In this document: positions 1 to 5,745 of the stretch, one piece after another
How the letters are laid out: each line of letters starts with the position of its first letter
Position numbering within the stretch: position 1 is the first letter of the stretch
From: Deltaproteobacteria bacterium
GTDB taxonomy: Bacteria; Desulfobacterota; SM23-61
Direction of reading: 5' to 3'
Length of the DNA stretch: 8,174 nt
Assembly: GCA_026388915.1 (NCBI GenBank)
Contig: JAPLIW010000581.1
Location: forward strand, 1-8,174
Made by a program: the position numbers and the translations under genes
Notes under the pieces: model-generated
What the model was told of the DNA's origin: nothing
Database searches by the model: none
Seen by the model: only the letters and a program-made list of their open reading frames with translations

Positions 1-110
1 TCTCGCAGAGCCCGCAGGGACCGCAGAGATAAACCCCCCCTTACATACACAACCCCAAAATAGATTTTTCCCTTGCTCTGCGCTCTCTGCGGCCTCTAGC
101 GAAGCGGGCG
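1..110. repeat. CTCTGCG-type dispersed repeat, two opposed copies
   Basis: Bases 4-31 contain GCAG at 9-base spacing (5-8, 14-17, 23-26), which on the minus strand reads CTCTGCGG...CTGCGGG...CTCTGCG. Bases 74-93 carry the same kind of sequence on the plus strand (CTCTGCGCTCTCTGCGG), followed by a hairpin-prone stretch to about 113 (AGCGAAGC core). The two copies are thus inverted around a C-rich spacer (30-73). A third relative lies at 5652-5681. Such elements are familiar as non-coding dispersed repeats in many environmental genomes. No coding content is supported here; the low-complexity reading frames are spurious. Confidence 0.5.
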
Positions 111-130
111 AGAGAAAATCCTTTGTCTCC

Positions 131-177
131 GAACTCCGTACGGGCGACCCGGCGGGTCGCCCCTACAAACTCCGAAC
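131..177. repeat. Palindromic intergenic repeat with flanking direct repeats
   Basis: GGGCGACCCG (142-151) and its exact reverse complement CGGGTCGCCC (153-162) are separated by one base. GTA (138-140) and TAC (164-166) extend the pairing across a single C-C mismatch. The hexamer AACTCC sits on both sides (132-137 and 168-173), and CTCCGAAC occurs at 127-134 and 170-177. The GTAGGGGCGACC-type palindrome resembles a widespread family of small palindromic intergenic repeats. The flanking hexamers could be a target-site duplication, or simply part of the repeat unit. Confidence 0.6.
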
Positions 178-183
178 TTTTTT

Positions 184-203
184 GGACGCGGATGAACGCG
201 GAT
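184..203 (+). repeat. ACGCGGAT direct repeat (dispersed GGACGCGGATGAAC element)
   Basis: ACGCGGAT occurs at 186-193 and 196-203, ten bases apart. The 14-mer at 184-197 matches 8087-8100 at 12 of 14 positions on the same strand, so related elements bracket the gene block. The rest of 204-385 is AT- and T-rich spacer in which I see no convincing promoter. Confidence 0.45.
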
Positions 204-385
204 AAACAGTTTTAAATTTCCCCCCTTTTTTTTTGATCTGCCCGCCCCAGGAAATAATCCGAAAAATACCCTCCTGCCCGGAGAAAAATACAATGTTCCA
301 CCCATATTTAGCTCTCCTGGAGCATGATAGCCTTTTATCCAAATGAAACAGCGGGCTTTCTTGGGGAGGCCGCCCAAATTGAAAA

Positions 386-393
386 GAGGAGGG
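386..393 (+). promoter_or_regulatory. Strong ribosome binding site for the hydrolase gene
   Basis: GAGGAGGG lies just upstream of the ATG at 398; its GGAGG core (388-392) leaves a 5-base spacer. This fixes the start codon, and the Tat signal that follows fits it. Confidence 0.8.
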
Positions 394-397
394 AAAT

Positions 398-1273
398 ATG
401 GTGGAGGATTGGCTGGCGAATGCCTATGAGGGGATGTCCCGGCGGCAGTTTATGGCCCGGATGAGCGCTGCCGGCGCGGCTCTGGCGGGTTTCGCCGTGG
501 CCGCCAATCCGGTGGCCGGAGAGGTGATCACCACTCCTGCCGACGGGCTCGCGGTGGCCGACGGGAAGGTGCCTTCCGGAGATTTCCAGGTCCCGATCTA
601 CGAAGCGCGCCCGGCAGGAATGGGAAAATATCCGGTGGTGCTGGTCATTCCCGAAGTATTCGGCATGCACGAACACATTAAGGATGTCACCCGCCGCTTT
701 GCCAGGGAAGGTTTTCTGAGCATCACCTTTGAGCCCTATGCCCGGGAAGGAGGCGCCCTGCACCTGCCGGACATTGCCGCGGTCCGTAAGGTGGTTGACC
801 CGGTTCCCGACGCCCGGGTCATGGCAGACCTGGACGCCCTGGCGGCCTACGTGAAGAAGCATCCGGCGGCGCGGGCCGACCGGATCGGGGTAACGGGATT
901 CTGCCGGGGCGGAATGTACACCCTTCTCTTCGCCGCCCATAGCCGCGAGGCGAAGGCCGCGGTCCCGTGGTATGGCCAGCTCAAGCCGGCCAAGACACCC
1001 GGCGTTCGAACGGCCGGGCCGATCGACCTTGTCGCTCAGATCACCGCGCCCGTGCTGGGCCTTTACGGGGGAGAGGACCTGGGGATCCCCGTGGCCGACG
1101 TCAAGGAGATGGAGGCGGCTCTCAAGGCCGCGGGCAAGACCGCCGAGTTCGTGATTTATCCCGGCGCTCCCCACGCTTTCTACGCCGACTACCGGCCCAG
1201 CTACCGGGCCGAGGCGGCCAAGGACGCCTGGGGCCGCTGCATCACGTGGTTTAACAAGTACCTGAAAGGGTAA
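398..1273 (+). CDS. Tat-exported dienelactone hydrolase family protein
   Basis: A 291-residue alpha/beta hydrolase of the dienelactone hydrolase (carboxymethylenebutenolidase) family. These enzymes open lactone or ester bonds with a Cys-Asp-His triad. Visible residues: nucleophile Cys169 in GFCRGG, Asp227 in GGEDLGIP, His259 in PGAPHAFY, and Glu86 in IPEVFG, matching the glutamate that interacts with the cysteine in the classical enzyme. The N-terminus carries a twin-arginine signal, SRRQFM (residues 14-19), then an Ala/Gly-rich hydrophobic stretch to about residue 41, so export of the folded enzyme to the periplasm is predicted. The classical enzyme is about 236 residues; the signal and linker account for most of the excess. 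The start is set by a strong Shine-Dalgarno. It is the only plus-strand gene and looks GC-richer (65-70% in several sampled lines) than its neighbours (about 47-63%). The family is certain; the substrate is unknown, and chlorocatechol-type degradation should not be assumed. Confidence 0.9.
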   Translation: MVEDWLANAYEGMSRRQFMARMSAAGAALAGFAVAANPVAGEVITTPADGLAVADGKVPSGDFQVPIYEARPAGMGKYPVVLVIPEVFGMHEHIKDVTRRFAREGFLSITFEPYAREGGALHLPDIAAVRKVVDPVPDARVMADLDALAAYVKKHPAARADRIGVTGFCRGGMYTLLFAAHSREAKAAVPWYGQLKPAKTPGVRTAGPIDLVAQITAPVLGLYGGEDLGIPVADVKEMEAALKAAGKTAEFVIYPGAPHAFYADYRPSYRAEAAKDAWGRCITWFNKYLKG

Positions 1274-1292
1274 AAGCAGAGCGCCCGAAAAC

Positions 1293-2030
1293 CTATTGAA
1301 AAGCTTTTCCATCCACCCATAGGGACTTGAGCATGGCTTTTCCGTCTTTGCGCAAGACGGCTTCCACCTTGAGGTCCTGGCCGGCCCGGCCGGATTCGAT
1401 GTCCCGGCCCTTCCCTTCCTGGACGAAGAAGCTTTCAATCCCGTATTCCACCTGCAGCAGCCGGAATGGGGTCGCCTTGATGTCCGCGATGACCCCCGTG
1501 AGAGACGGCCCTCCCCGGCAGGGATCTTTTCGCGAAGGTTCCTCCTTGGCAAAGCTCGTGACCCGCCCCCTTCGGTCCAGGCAGAAGGTCACCCGCCCTC
1601 CCGGGTGCATCTCAGACCACCAGCGGGGGGAAAGATGGTGGAGATTCCCGAGGTCATCCTTCAAGGTGATCTCCCACCGCGAGGAGTCTTTCTTCTCGAA
1701 TTCCACCATGCCCTGGATGAATTTTTTCCCCGAAGGCAGGCTCTTGGCTATCCCCGCCGCTTTCCAGGTGTCATCCGGTTCCTTTTCGAGGATGACATAA
1801 ACCTTTTCCTTGGGCCGGAAAACCTCTTTCACCGATAGGCGATCCAGGTCCAGGGACGAGATTTCGTAAGCGAGGTGGACATAGTCCCCCCGAAACAAGT
1901 CCCTGGGGTCCACGGGAGAGACCCGGAGCATGATTTTTTCCCCCGTCTCAACCCAGTAATGGCGGTAGCCGATCATCCCCGCCAGGATCAGGATCTGGAG
2001 CAGTATCAGAAGAAAAAATTTAATCCTCAT
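1293..2030 (-). CDS. GDYXXLXY-domain membrane-anchored protein
   Basis: A 245-residue protein with one N-terminal membrane helix (about residues 5-22), followed by a soluble beta-rich region. The family signature is plain: VDPRDLFRGDYVHLAYEI (residues 40-57), then VYVILEK (77-83), and near the end VEYGIESFFVQEG (194-206) with a closing VDG (239-241). Relatives are, from memory, nearer 170-190 residues. The excess here is an added segment at about 105-175 that looks like a second copy of the C-terminal beta module (see findings). The helix orientation suggests a domain outside the cytoplasm, but that is inference. The ATG overlaps the end of the upstream DUF2157 gene by 11 bases, and AGGA lies 9 bases before it, so translational coupling is likely. 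The biochemical role of the family is unknown. The stop is 20 bases from the stop of the convergent hydrolase gene, with no recognisable terminator between. Confidence 0.88.
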   Translation of the reverse strand: MRIKFFLLILLQILILAGMIGYRHYWVETGEKIMLRVSPVDPRDLFRGDYVHLAYEISSLDLDRLSVKEVFRPKEKVYVILEKEPDDTWKAAGIAKSLPSGKKFIQGMVEFEKKDSSRWEITLKDDLGNLHHLSPRWWSEMHPGGRVTFCLDRRGRVTSFAKEEPSRKDPCRGGPSLTGVIADIKATPFRLLQVEYGIESFFVQEGKGRDIESGRAGQDLKVEAVLRKDGKAMLKSLWVDGKAFQ

Positions 2031-3255
2031 CCTCTGGTTTCCTGAAGGAGCCCAAGATTTTCCGGCGTTTCCTTTCCAGCAGAACCCCTCCGGTCAGGAG
2101 GATTAAACCCCCGATGATGAAGAAGATGGACCGGGGAAAGAGCTCCCAGAAAAAATCAAAGTAACGAACGACCAGATCCAGGACGAAAAACAAGAGAGCG
2201 ATATTCACGTAAACGGGAAACTCCCGCAGATATCCCAGGAAAAGGACGATGAGAACGGCCAGGGCGAAGATGAGGTTCGCCGAGAGGACAAAATCTCGGT
2301 GCTCTTTCCCCGGCAGACCGCCGAAAAGAAAGGTCAGGTAGAGCGCCAGGCCGAGAAGGACGAGCAGAAAGAGGACTTCCCAGAGCCATGCCGGCGGTTT
2401 TTCGGAAGACAGGGCAAGGCCGAAAAGGGACAGGAGGAACAAGCCGGAAAGAGCCAGGTAAAACGGCCAGAGCACGCGGGCCCCGACATGGGCCCCATAC
2501 AGATCGAAGGTGAAAAGGAAGCCGGTTCCAAAGGTGCATAACATGCCCAGAACGATGTAAGGGTCGGAAATTTTCCGGAACCCTTCATACCCCCGGTGCA
2601 TGAGCCCCAGCCCCCAGAGGGCCAAACCGGCCATGAAAAAAAGAGATATGAATTTTGACTCGCCAGGGACCGGACCGGAAGGTTCGAAGGCTTCAGGGGG
2701 CAACCAGGAATGGGTTTCCATCCCCAGCCAGATCAAAAAAACGATCAGGCTGAGGGTAAGAAGAGTCTTAAATCGAAGAAGGTAGGCCAGGGGAAGCACC
2801 CCCAGCCCCCATACGAGCGGGCCGTTGGCAAAATGCACGGATAGATGATAGATCTGGGCGATCAGGAAGATCCCTGCGCCGAAGAGGAGTCCCCCCAGGA
2901 GAATGAAGCCGGCCCCGACCCGGGGGAAATCCCCCCTTTCATAACGCAAAAGGTAGCCCAGGGCGTAGCTGGCCGCCATGGGGATGAAGATGACGGCCAG
3001 TTTCCCCCAAACCGGGATGGCCGACCAGTTGGCGGCCACAAGAAGAATCACCCCGACCCCGGCCAGCACCGACCCCAGGACGGAAAGAGCGGTAATCAGT
3101 TTTCCCGTGCCCGCCGGGCCTCCCAACCGGGCCTTCATCTTGTAATAGGCCAAAATCTGGTCTTTCAGGATGGGGGAGACCATCCCTTCCTGTTCCCAGA
3201 TCTCGATTTCCTCTCTCAACTTTCGGGCAAACCCGCGGTCGATCTTTTTTCCCAT
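2020..3255 (-). CDS. DUF2157 polytopic membrane protein
   Basis: A 411-residue integral membrane protein. A charged cytoplasmic-looking head (about 45 residues, with LREEIEIWEQEGMVSP) precedes about 12 hydrophobic helices and a basic tail (ERKRRKIL) ending in acidic residues. DUF2157 hallmarks are the head, the AANWSAIPVWGK motif after the first helix, and LIAQIYHLS at the end of the third. The C-terminal half (RYFDFFWELFPRS...GGVLLERKRR) also matches this family's general pattern. Function is unknown; no catalytic or transporter signature is visible. The ATG at 3255 is chosen because the family N-terminus begins near there. The frame stays open to a TTG at 3297, which would add 14 residues, and neither start has a good Shine-Dalgarno. 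A candidate promoter lies at 3363-3390. The 11-base overlap with the downstream GDYXXLXY gene argues that the two products act together. Confidence 0.88.
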   Translation of the reverse strand: MGKKIDRGFARKLREEIEIWEQEGMVSPILKDQILAYYKMKARLGGPAGTGKLITALSVLGSVLAGVGVILLVAANWSAIPVWGKLAVIFIPMAASYALGYLLRYERGDFPRVGAGFILLGGLLFGAGIFLIAQIYHLSVHFANGPLVWGLGVLPLAYLLRFKTLLTLSLIVFLIWLGMETHSWLPPEAFEPSGPVPGESKFISLFFMAGLALWGLGLMHRGYEGFRKISDPYIVLGMLCTFGTGFLFTFDLYGAHVGARVLWPFYLALSGLFLLSLFGLALSSEKPPAWLWEVLFLLVLLGLALYLTFLFGGLPGKEHRDFVLSANLIFALAVLIVLFLGYLREFPVYVNIALLFFVLDLVVRYFDFFWELFPRSIFFIIGGLILLTGGVLLERKRRKILGSFRKPEDED

Positions 3256-3362
3256 ATTCAATGAAGGTTCTAGATCCCAAGGTCGGGGATCCAGCAAAAA
3301 ATCATCCAGGGATTGGGTTGCCCCCCCGGACTTCGAACGCCGCCCCTTTTGGATCTCTGTCT

Positions 3363-3390
3363 ATCTTACACCCTACCCCCTCGATTGCAA
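3363..3390 (-). promoter_or_regulatory. Candidate sigma70-type promoter for the DUF2157/GDYXXLXY pair
   Basis: On the minus strand TTGCAA (3390-3385, four of six to consensus) is followed after 16 bases by TAAGAT (3368-3363, four of six). Transcription would start near 3356, giving a leader of about 100 bases before the ATG at 3255. Only the spacing and partial consensus support it. Confidence 0.3.
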
Positions 3391-3455
3391 CCGGCAAGGT
3401 TTTTTCAATCCGCATTCCGCAATCCGCATTCCGCATTCTGAAAGCCCTACCCCCT
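3371..3455. repeat. 11-bp direct repeats flanking the heptamer array
   Basis: CCCTACCCCCT occurs exactly at 3371-3381 and 3445-3455, 74 bases apart in direct orientation, enclosing the heptamer array at 3406-3440. On the minus strand these are G-rich (GGGGGTAGGG). They may be part of one larger repeat unit. Confidence 0.5.
3406..3440. repeat. Heptamer tandem repeat array (five units)
   Basis: Five contiguous 7-base units: CAATCCG, CATTCCG, CAATCCG, CATTCCG, CATTCTG. The first four make an exact 14-base tandem duplication (3406-3419 and 3420-3433). It lies in the interval between lptD and the DUF2157 gene (3256-3468), whose remaining bases hold a candidate promoter and 11-bp flanking repeats but no gene. 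It is too short, and lacks spacers, to be a CRISPR. Confidence 0.85.
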
Positions 3456-3468
3456 GCACCCATTTCTT

Positions 3469-5580
3469 TCATCTCTTCCCCACCTGGGTCACGCCGGTGA
3501 GGGTGAGCATGAACCAAATCTTCTTCTCCGCCGGAGCTCCGGAAACGGTTGGAGTTTCCGCGTAGTTGACATCCAGGCTCCAGCACTGATGCCGGTAGGT
3601 CAAGCCGTACGTGGTATCCAAGGGTTGATGGGTAAATAGAGAATACCGCTTCGCGTAGGTAAGGTCCAAGAAAGAAAAAACCCGGATCCGGAGAGACCCG
3701 TTGATCTGTTCCTCAATCCCCTTCCTCCAGATATGCTCCAGGGAAAGACTGTCGCCCCGGGCATCGGACAGGCCGAGCAAAGTGTAACTGGTCTGAAACT
3801 CGCTTTGGCTGGGGTCGTAATTGGCGATGTTTTCCAGCTGGATATACTTGGTTCCCTTTAATCGGAGCTCGCTGGTGATGAGCCCGAAGGGCCTCCGGGG
3901 CTCGCTGGCCGGACCCAGGTCCCGGGCGAGTTCGTTGATATTGTACGTTTGCCCGATCTTGAAATAGAGGTACTCGTGGTAACGGGTTTGCGACTTCTCC
4001 ACGATTTTCGCGATGACCCGGTTCGTGACCCCGTAGAAAACGGCGTTCGTCTTGGGCACCGCCTGGTCATAATAGGGGATGTTGGACTGATCCACATCCG
4101 GAATGTACAGGTAGGAAATCTCCGGCCGGATCACGTGTTTGATCTTGGGAATGCTCTCCCATCCCGTGTCGAATACGCGGTACAGGTCTGACCCCAGACT
4201 GGTCTGGAAATCCCACAGCTGCCGGCTGCGGGATTCATCGCCCTCACTGACCCCCGCGTACCAGGTCTCCCGCCCCCCCAGCTGGGTATTGAACTCCAAT
4301 CCGCCCCATTTCAAGGGGAGGGAGACCCGGGGATAGAGGTCCACCCGGTTTCCGGTGGCCCCCTGTTCCCGGGAGAAATATCCGTAGCTGGTTTGGAAAT
4401 TAAAAAAGAGAGGGGAGGAAAAGAGCGGCTGCTGAATTCCCACAAAATTCGTCAGGGGGTAGTACTGCAGGGTGGTCTTGTCTTCCTGCCGGAGATCGAC
4501 GGTATGGCGGGCTTCCCCGAAAAAGCTGAACCGCTCCCAGTTCTTGGTGAGGGAGAGGAGAGAATACACCTGCTCGGAGGATTGTTCCCCGTAGGTCGAT
4601 CCATAGTCCACAAAGTACTGGCGGTCGCTGAACGCCCTCAGACGGGCTTTGGCGAAGAAGCTGGGGTCGAAATACTCATCATGCTGCAAATTGGCCTGCC
4701 AGCGGTCCGGTTTGCGGTCAAGCTTATCCGTGTATTTTTGCCGATATTCCCCTTCTTCGCGAATATGATAGCCCTGGAGAGAGCCGGAACTCTCATTATT
4801 GCGGATATACCGGTACTCCGCCCCTTCCCCGATCCCTTTCTTGGTGCCCAGATCCAGGTAGAAGGTGGCGTCCATGTTCCGGGCTATGGCCCAGAAATAG
4901 GTCAGGCCCCCCTGGGCTCCGGCGGTGTTGGAATACCCGATCCGCGGGAACAGGAAGCCGGACTGGCGCTGGGTCTTCATCGGCAGGGCCAGGTAGGGAG
5001 AATATAGGATGGGGACATTCTTCACCTGGAAGGTGGCCCCCCACACATCGGCATACTCTTCCAGGGTGACCAGGGCTTCGCCTCCCGTAAACCGCCAGGC
5101 CGGCCAGTCCCCATCGCAGGTGGTGAAGCTCCCCCCTTTTACCCGGAACGTATCCTCTCCAACCCGCTCGATCTCCTCCCCGCGGAGGTAATAGTGCTGC
5201 TTCTTCAGAAACAGAGTCCCTTGGAAAATGATCCCCAGGTTGGTATCCAGGTCGATTTTCATCCTTTCCGCCCGGATGGAATCCTCTCCCTGAATCAGAG
5301 TGGCCTTTCCCGTGGCCTCCGCCTCGTTGGTCTCCGCATTTATCACCACCCGATCAGCGGTGAGCCTCCGGTTTCCCTGCGAGATTTCCACCCGCCCTTC
5401 AGCAATATAGGTTTGGGTGCCATGGTCGAAGGAAATGGAATCCGCCTTTACCCTCCAGGGCTCCCGGGAAGGTTCATATTTCATGAGGGGGGAAACCTGA
5501 GAGTTTCCGTCAGAAAGGAGAGCCAGAAGAAGGAAGGTCAGGACAGAGGATACCAGGCTCCATCGTTTGCCTCGATTCAT
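3469..5580 (-). CDS. lptD: LPS-assembly protein LptD (outer-membrane LPS translocon)
   Basis: A 703-residue outer-membrane protein that, with the lipoprotein LptE, receives LPS from the LptA bridge and inserts it in the outer leaflet. The order is a signal peptide (to about residue 28), an OstA/LptA-like jellyroll (about 42-150, with WRVKADSISFD and AEGRVEI), then the beta-barrel (about 180 to the end). Barrel hallmarks are SPYLALPMKTQRQSGFLFPRIGYS and KHVIRPEISYLYIP. The mature protein has only two cysteines, Cys155 (TTCDGDWPAW) and Cys666 (HQCWSL). They match the pair forming one of the two interdomain disulfides of the E. coli protein. E. coli LptD is 784 residues. The ATG at 5580 (GGGGATGAG just upstream, then a basic/hydrophobic signal) is preferred to the ATG at 5670, which lies inside a non-coding repeat. 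No LptE gene is visible. It follows folC after about 165 bases. Confidence 0.93.
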   Translation of the reverse strand: MNRGKRWSLVSSVLTFLLLALLSDGNSQVSPLMKYEPSREPWRVKADSISFDHGTQTYIAEGRVEISQGNRRLTADRVVINAETNEAEATGKATLIQGEDSIRAERMKIDLDTNLGIIFQGTLFLKKQHYYLRGEEIERVGEDTFRVKGGSFTTCDGDWPAWRFTGGEALVTLEEYADVWGATFQVKNVPILYSPYLALPMKTQRQSGFLFPRIGYSNTAGAQGGLTYFWAIARNMDATFYLDLGTKKGIGEGAEYRYIRNNESSGSLQGYHIREEGEYRQKYTDKLDRKPDRWQANLQHDEYFDPSFFAKARLRAFSDRQYFVDYGSTYGEQSSEQVYSLLSLTKNWERFSFFGEARHTVDLRQEDKTTLQYYPLTNFVGIQQPLFSSPLFFNFQTSYGYFSREQGATGNRVDLYPRVSLPLKWGGLEFNTQLGGRETWYAGVSEGDESRSRQLWDFQTSLGSDLYRVFDTGWESIPKIKHVIRPEISYLYIPDVDQSNIPYYDQAVPKTNAVFYGVTNRVIAKIVEKSQTRYHEYLYFKIGQTYNINELARDLGPASEPRRPFGLITSELRLKGTKYIQLENIANYDPSQSEFQTSYTLLGLSDARGDSLSLEHIWRKGIEEQINGSLRIRVFSFLDLTYAKRYSLFTHQPLDTTYGLTYRHQCWSLDVNYAETPTVSGAPAEKKIWFMLTLTGVTQVGKR

Positions 5581-5651
5581 TCTCATCCCCGGGTTGAAAT
5601 TCGAGCCGTCTTCCCTTTCGATCCTAAGCCTCCTCCCCAACCGAAAAAAAA

Positions 5652-5681
5652 CGCAGAGCGCATAGAGCATAGCGCAGAGCG
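5652..5681. repeat. Heptamer-periodic CGCAGAG repeat upstream of lptD
   Basis: CGCAGAGCG occurs at 5652-5660 and again at 5673-5681. Read in sevens the stretch is CGCAGAG, CGCATAG, AGCATAG, CGCAGAG. On the minus strand it reads CGCTCTGCG, the same family as the copies at 1-31 and 74-93. A-tracts border it on both sides (5644-5651 and 5682-5694). It sits in the folC-lptD interval (5581-5745), where I see no gene and no convincing terminator. Confidence 0.65.
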
Positions 5682-5745
5682 AAAAAGAAAAAAACTAAAA
5701 ATTCACTCCCGGAAGGCACGAGAGAGATGGCCAGTCCGTGCGGAT

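Noticed and set aside
289..294. TACAAT as a -10 box for the hydrolase gene
   Set aside because: No -35-like hexamer at 16-18 bases upstream; a single AT-rich hexamer is not enough.
96..377. 93-residue minus-strand frame in the left intergenic region
   Set aside because: It translates the palindromic and dispersed repeats (RGDPPGRPYG is typical of such repeats read as protein) and shows no family resemblance.
335..1552. 405-residue open frame on the minus strand opposite the hydrolase gene
   Set aside because: It spans the hydrolase and the tail of the convergent gene, is rich in Arg/Gly/His, has no recognisable domain, and is explained by high GC at third positions of the true gene.
3389..3405. 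AACC/GGTT hairpin followed by a T-run on the plus strand
   Set aside because: The stem is only 4 base pairs and no plus-strand gene ends there.
3406..3440. CRISPR-like array
   Set aside because: Contiguous 7-base units without spacers, 35 bases in total, and no cas genes in the window.
4393..5007. 204-residue plus-strand frame inside lptD
   Set aside because: Antisense shadow of a well-conserved LptD; no domain of its own.
5581..5670. N-terminal extension of LptD from the ATG at 5670
   Set aside because: The added 30 residues translate a dispersed repeat and precede a normal signal peptide starting at 5580.
5682..5741. Terminator after folC (GCACG...CGTGC stem and later T-tracts on the minus strand)
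   Set aside because: Five-base stem with a 16-base loop, and the T-tracts begin well after the stem; not a convincing intrinsic terminator.
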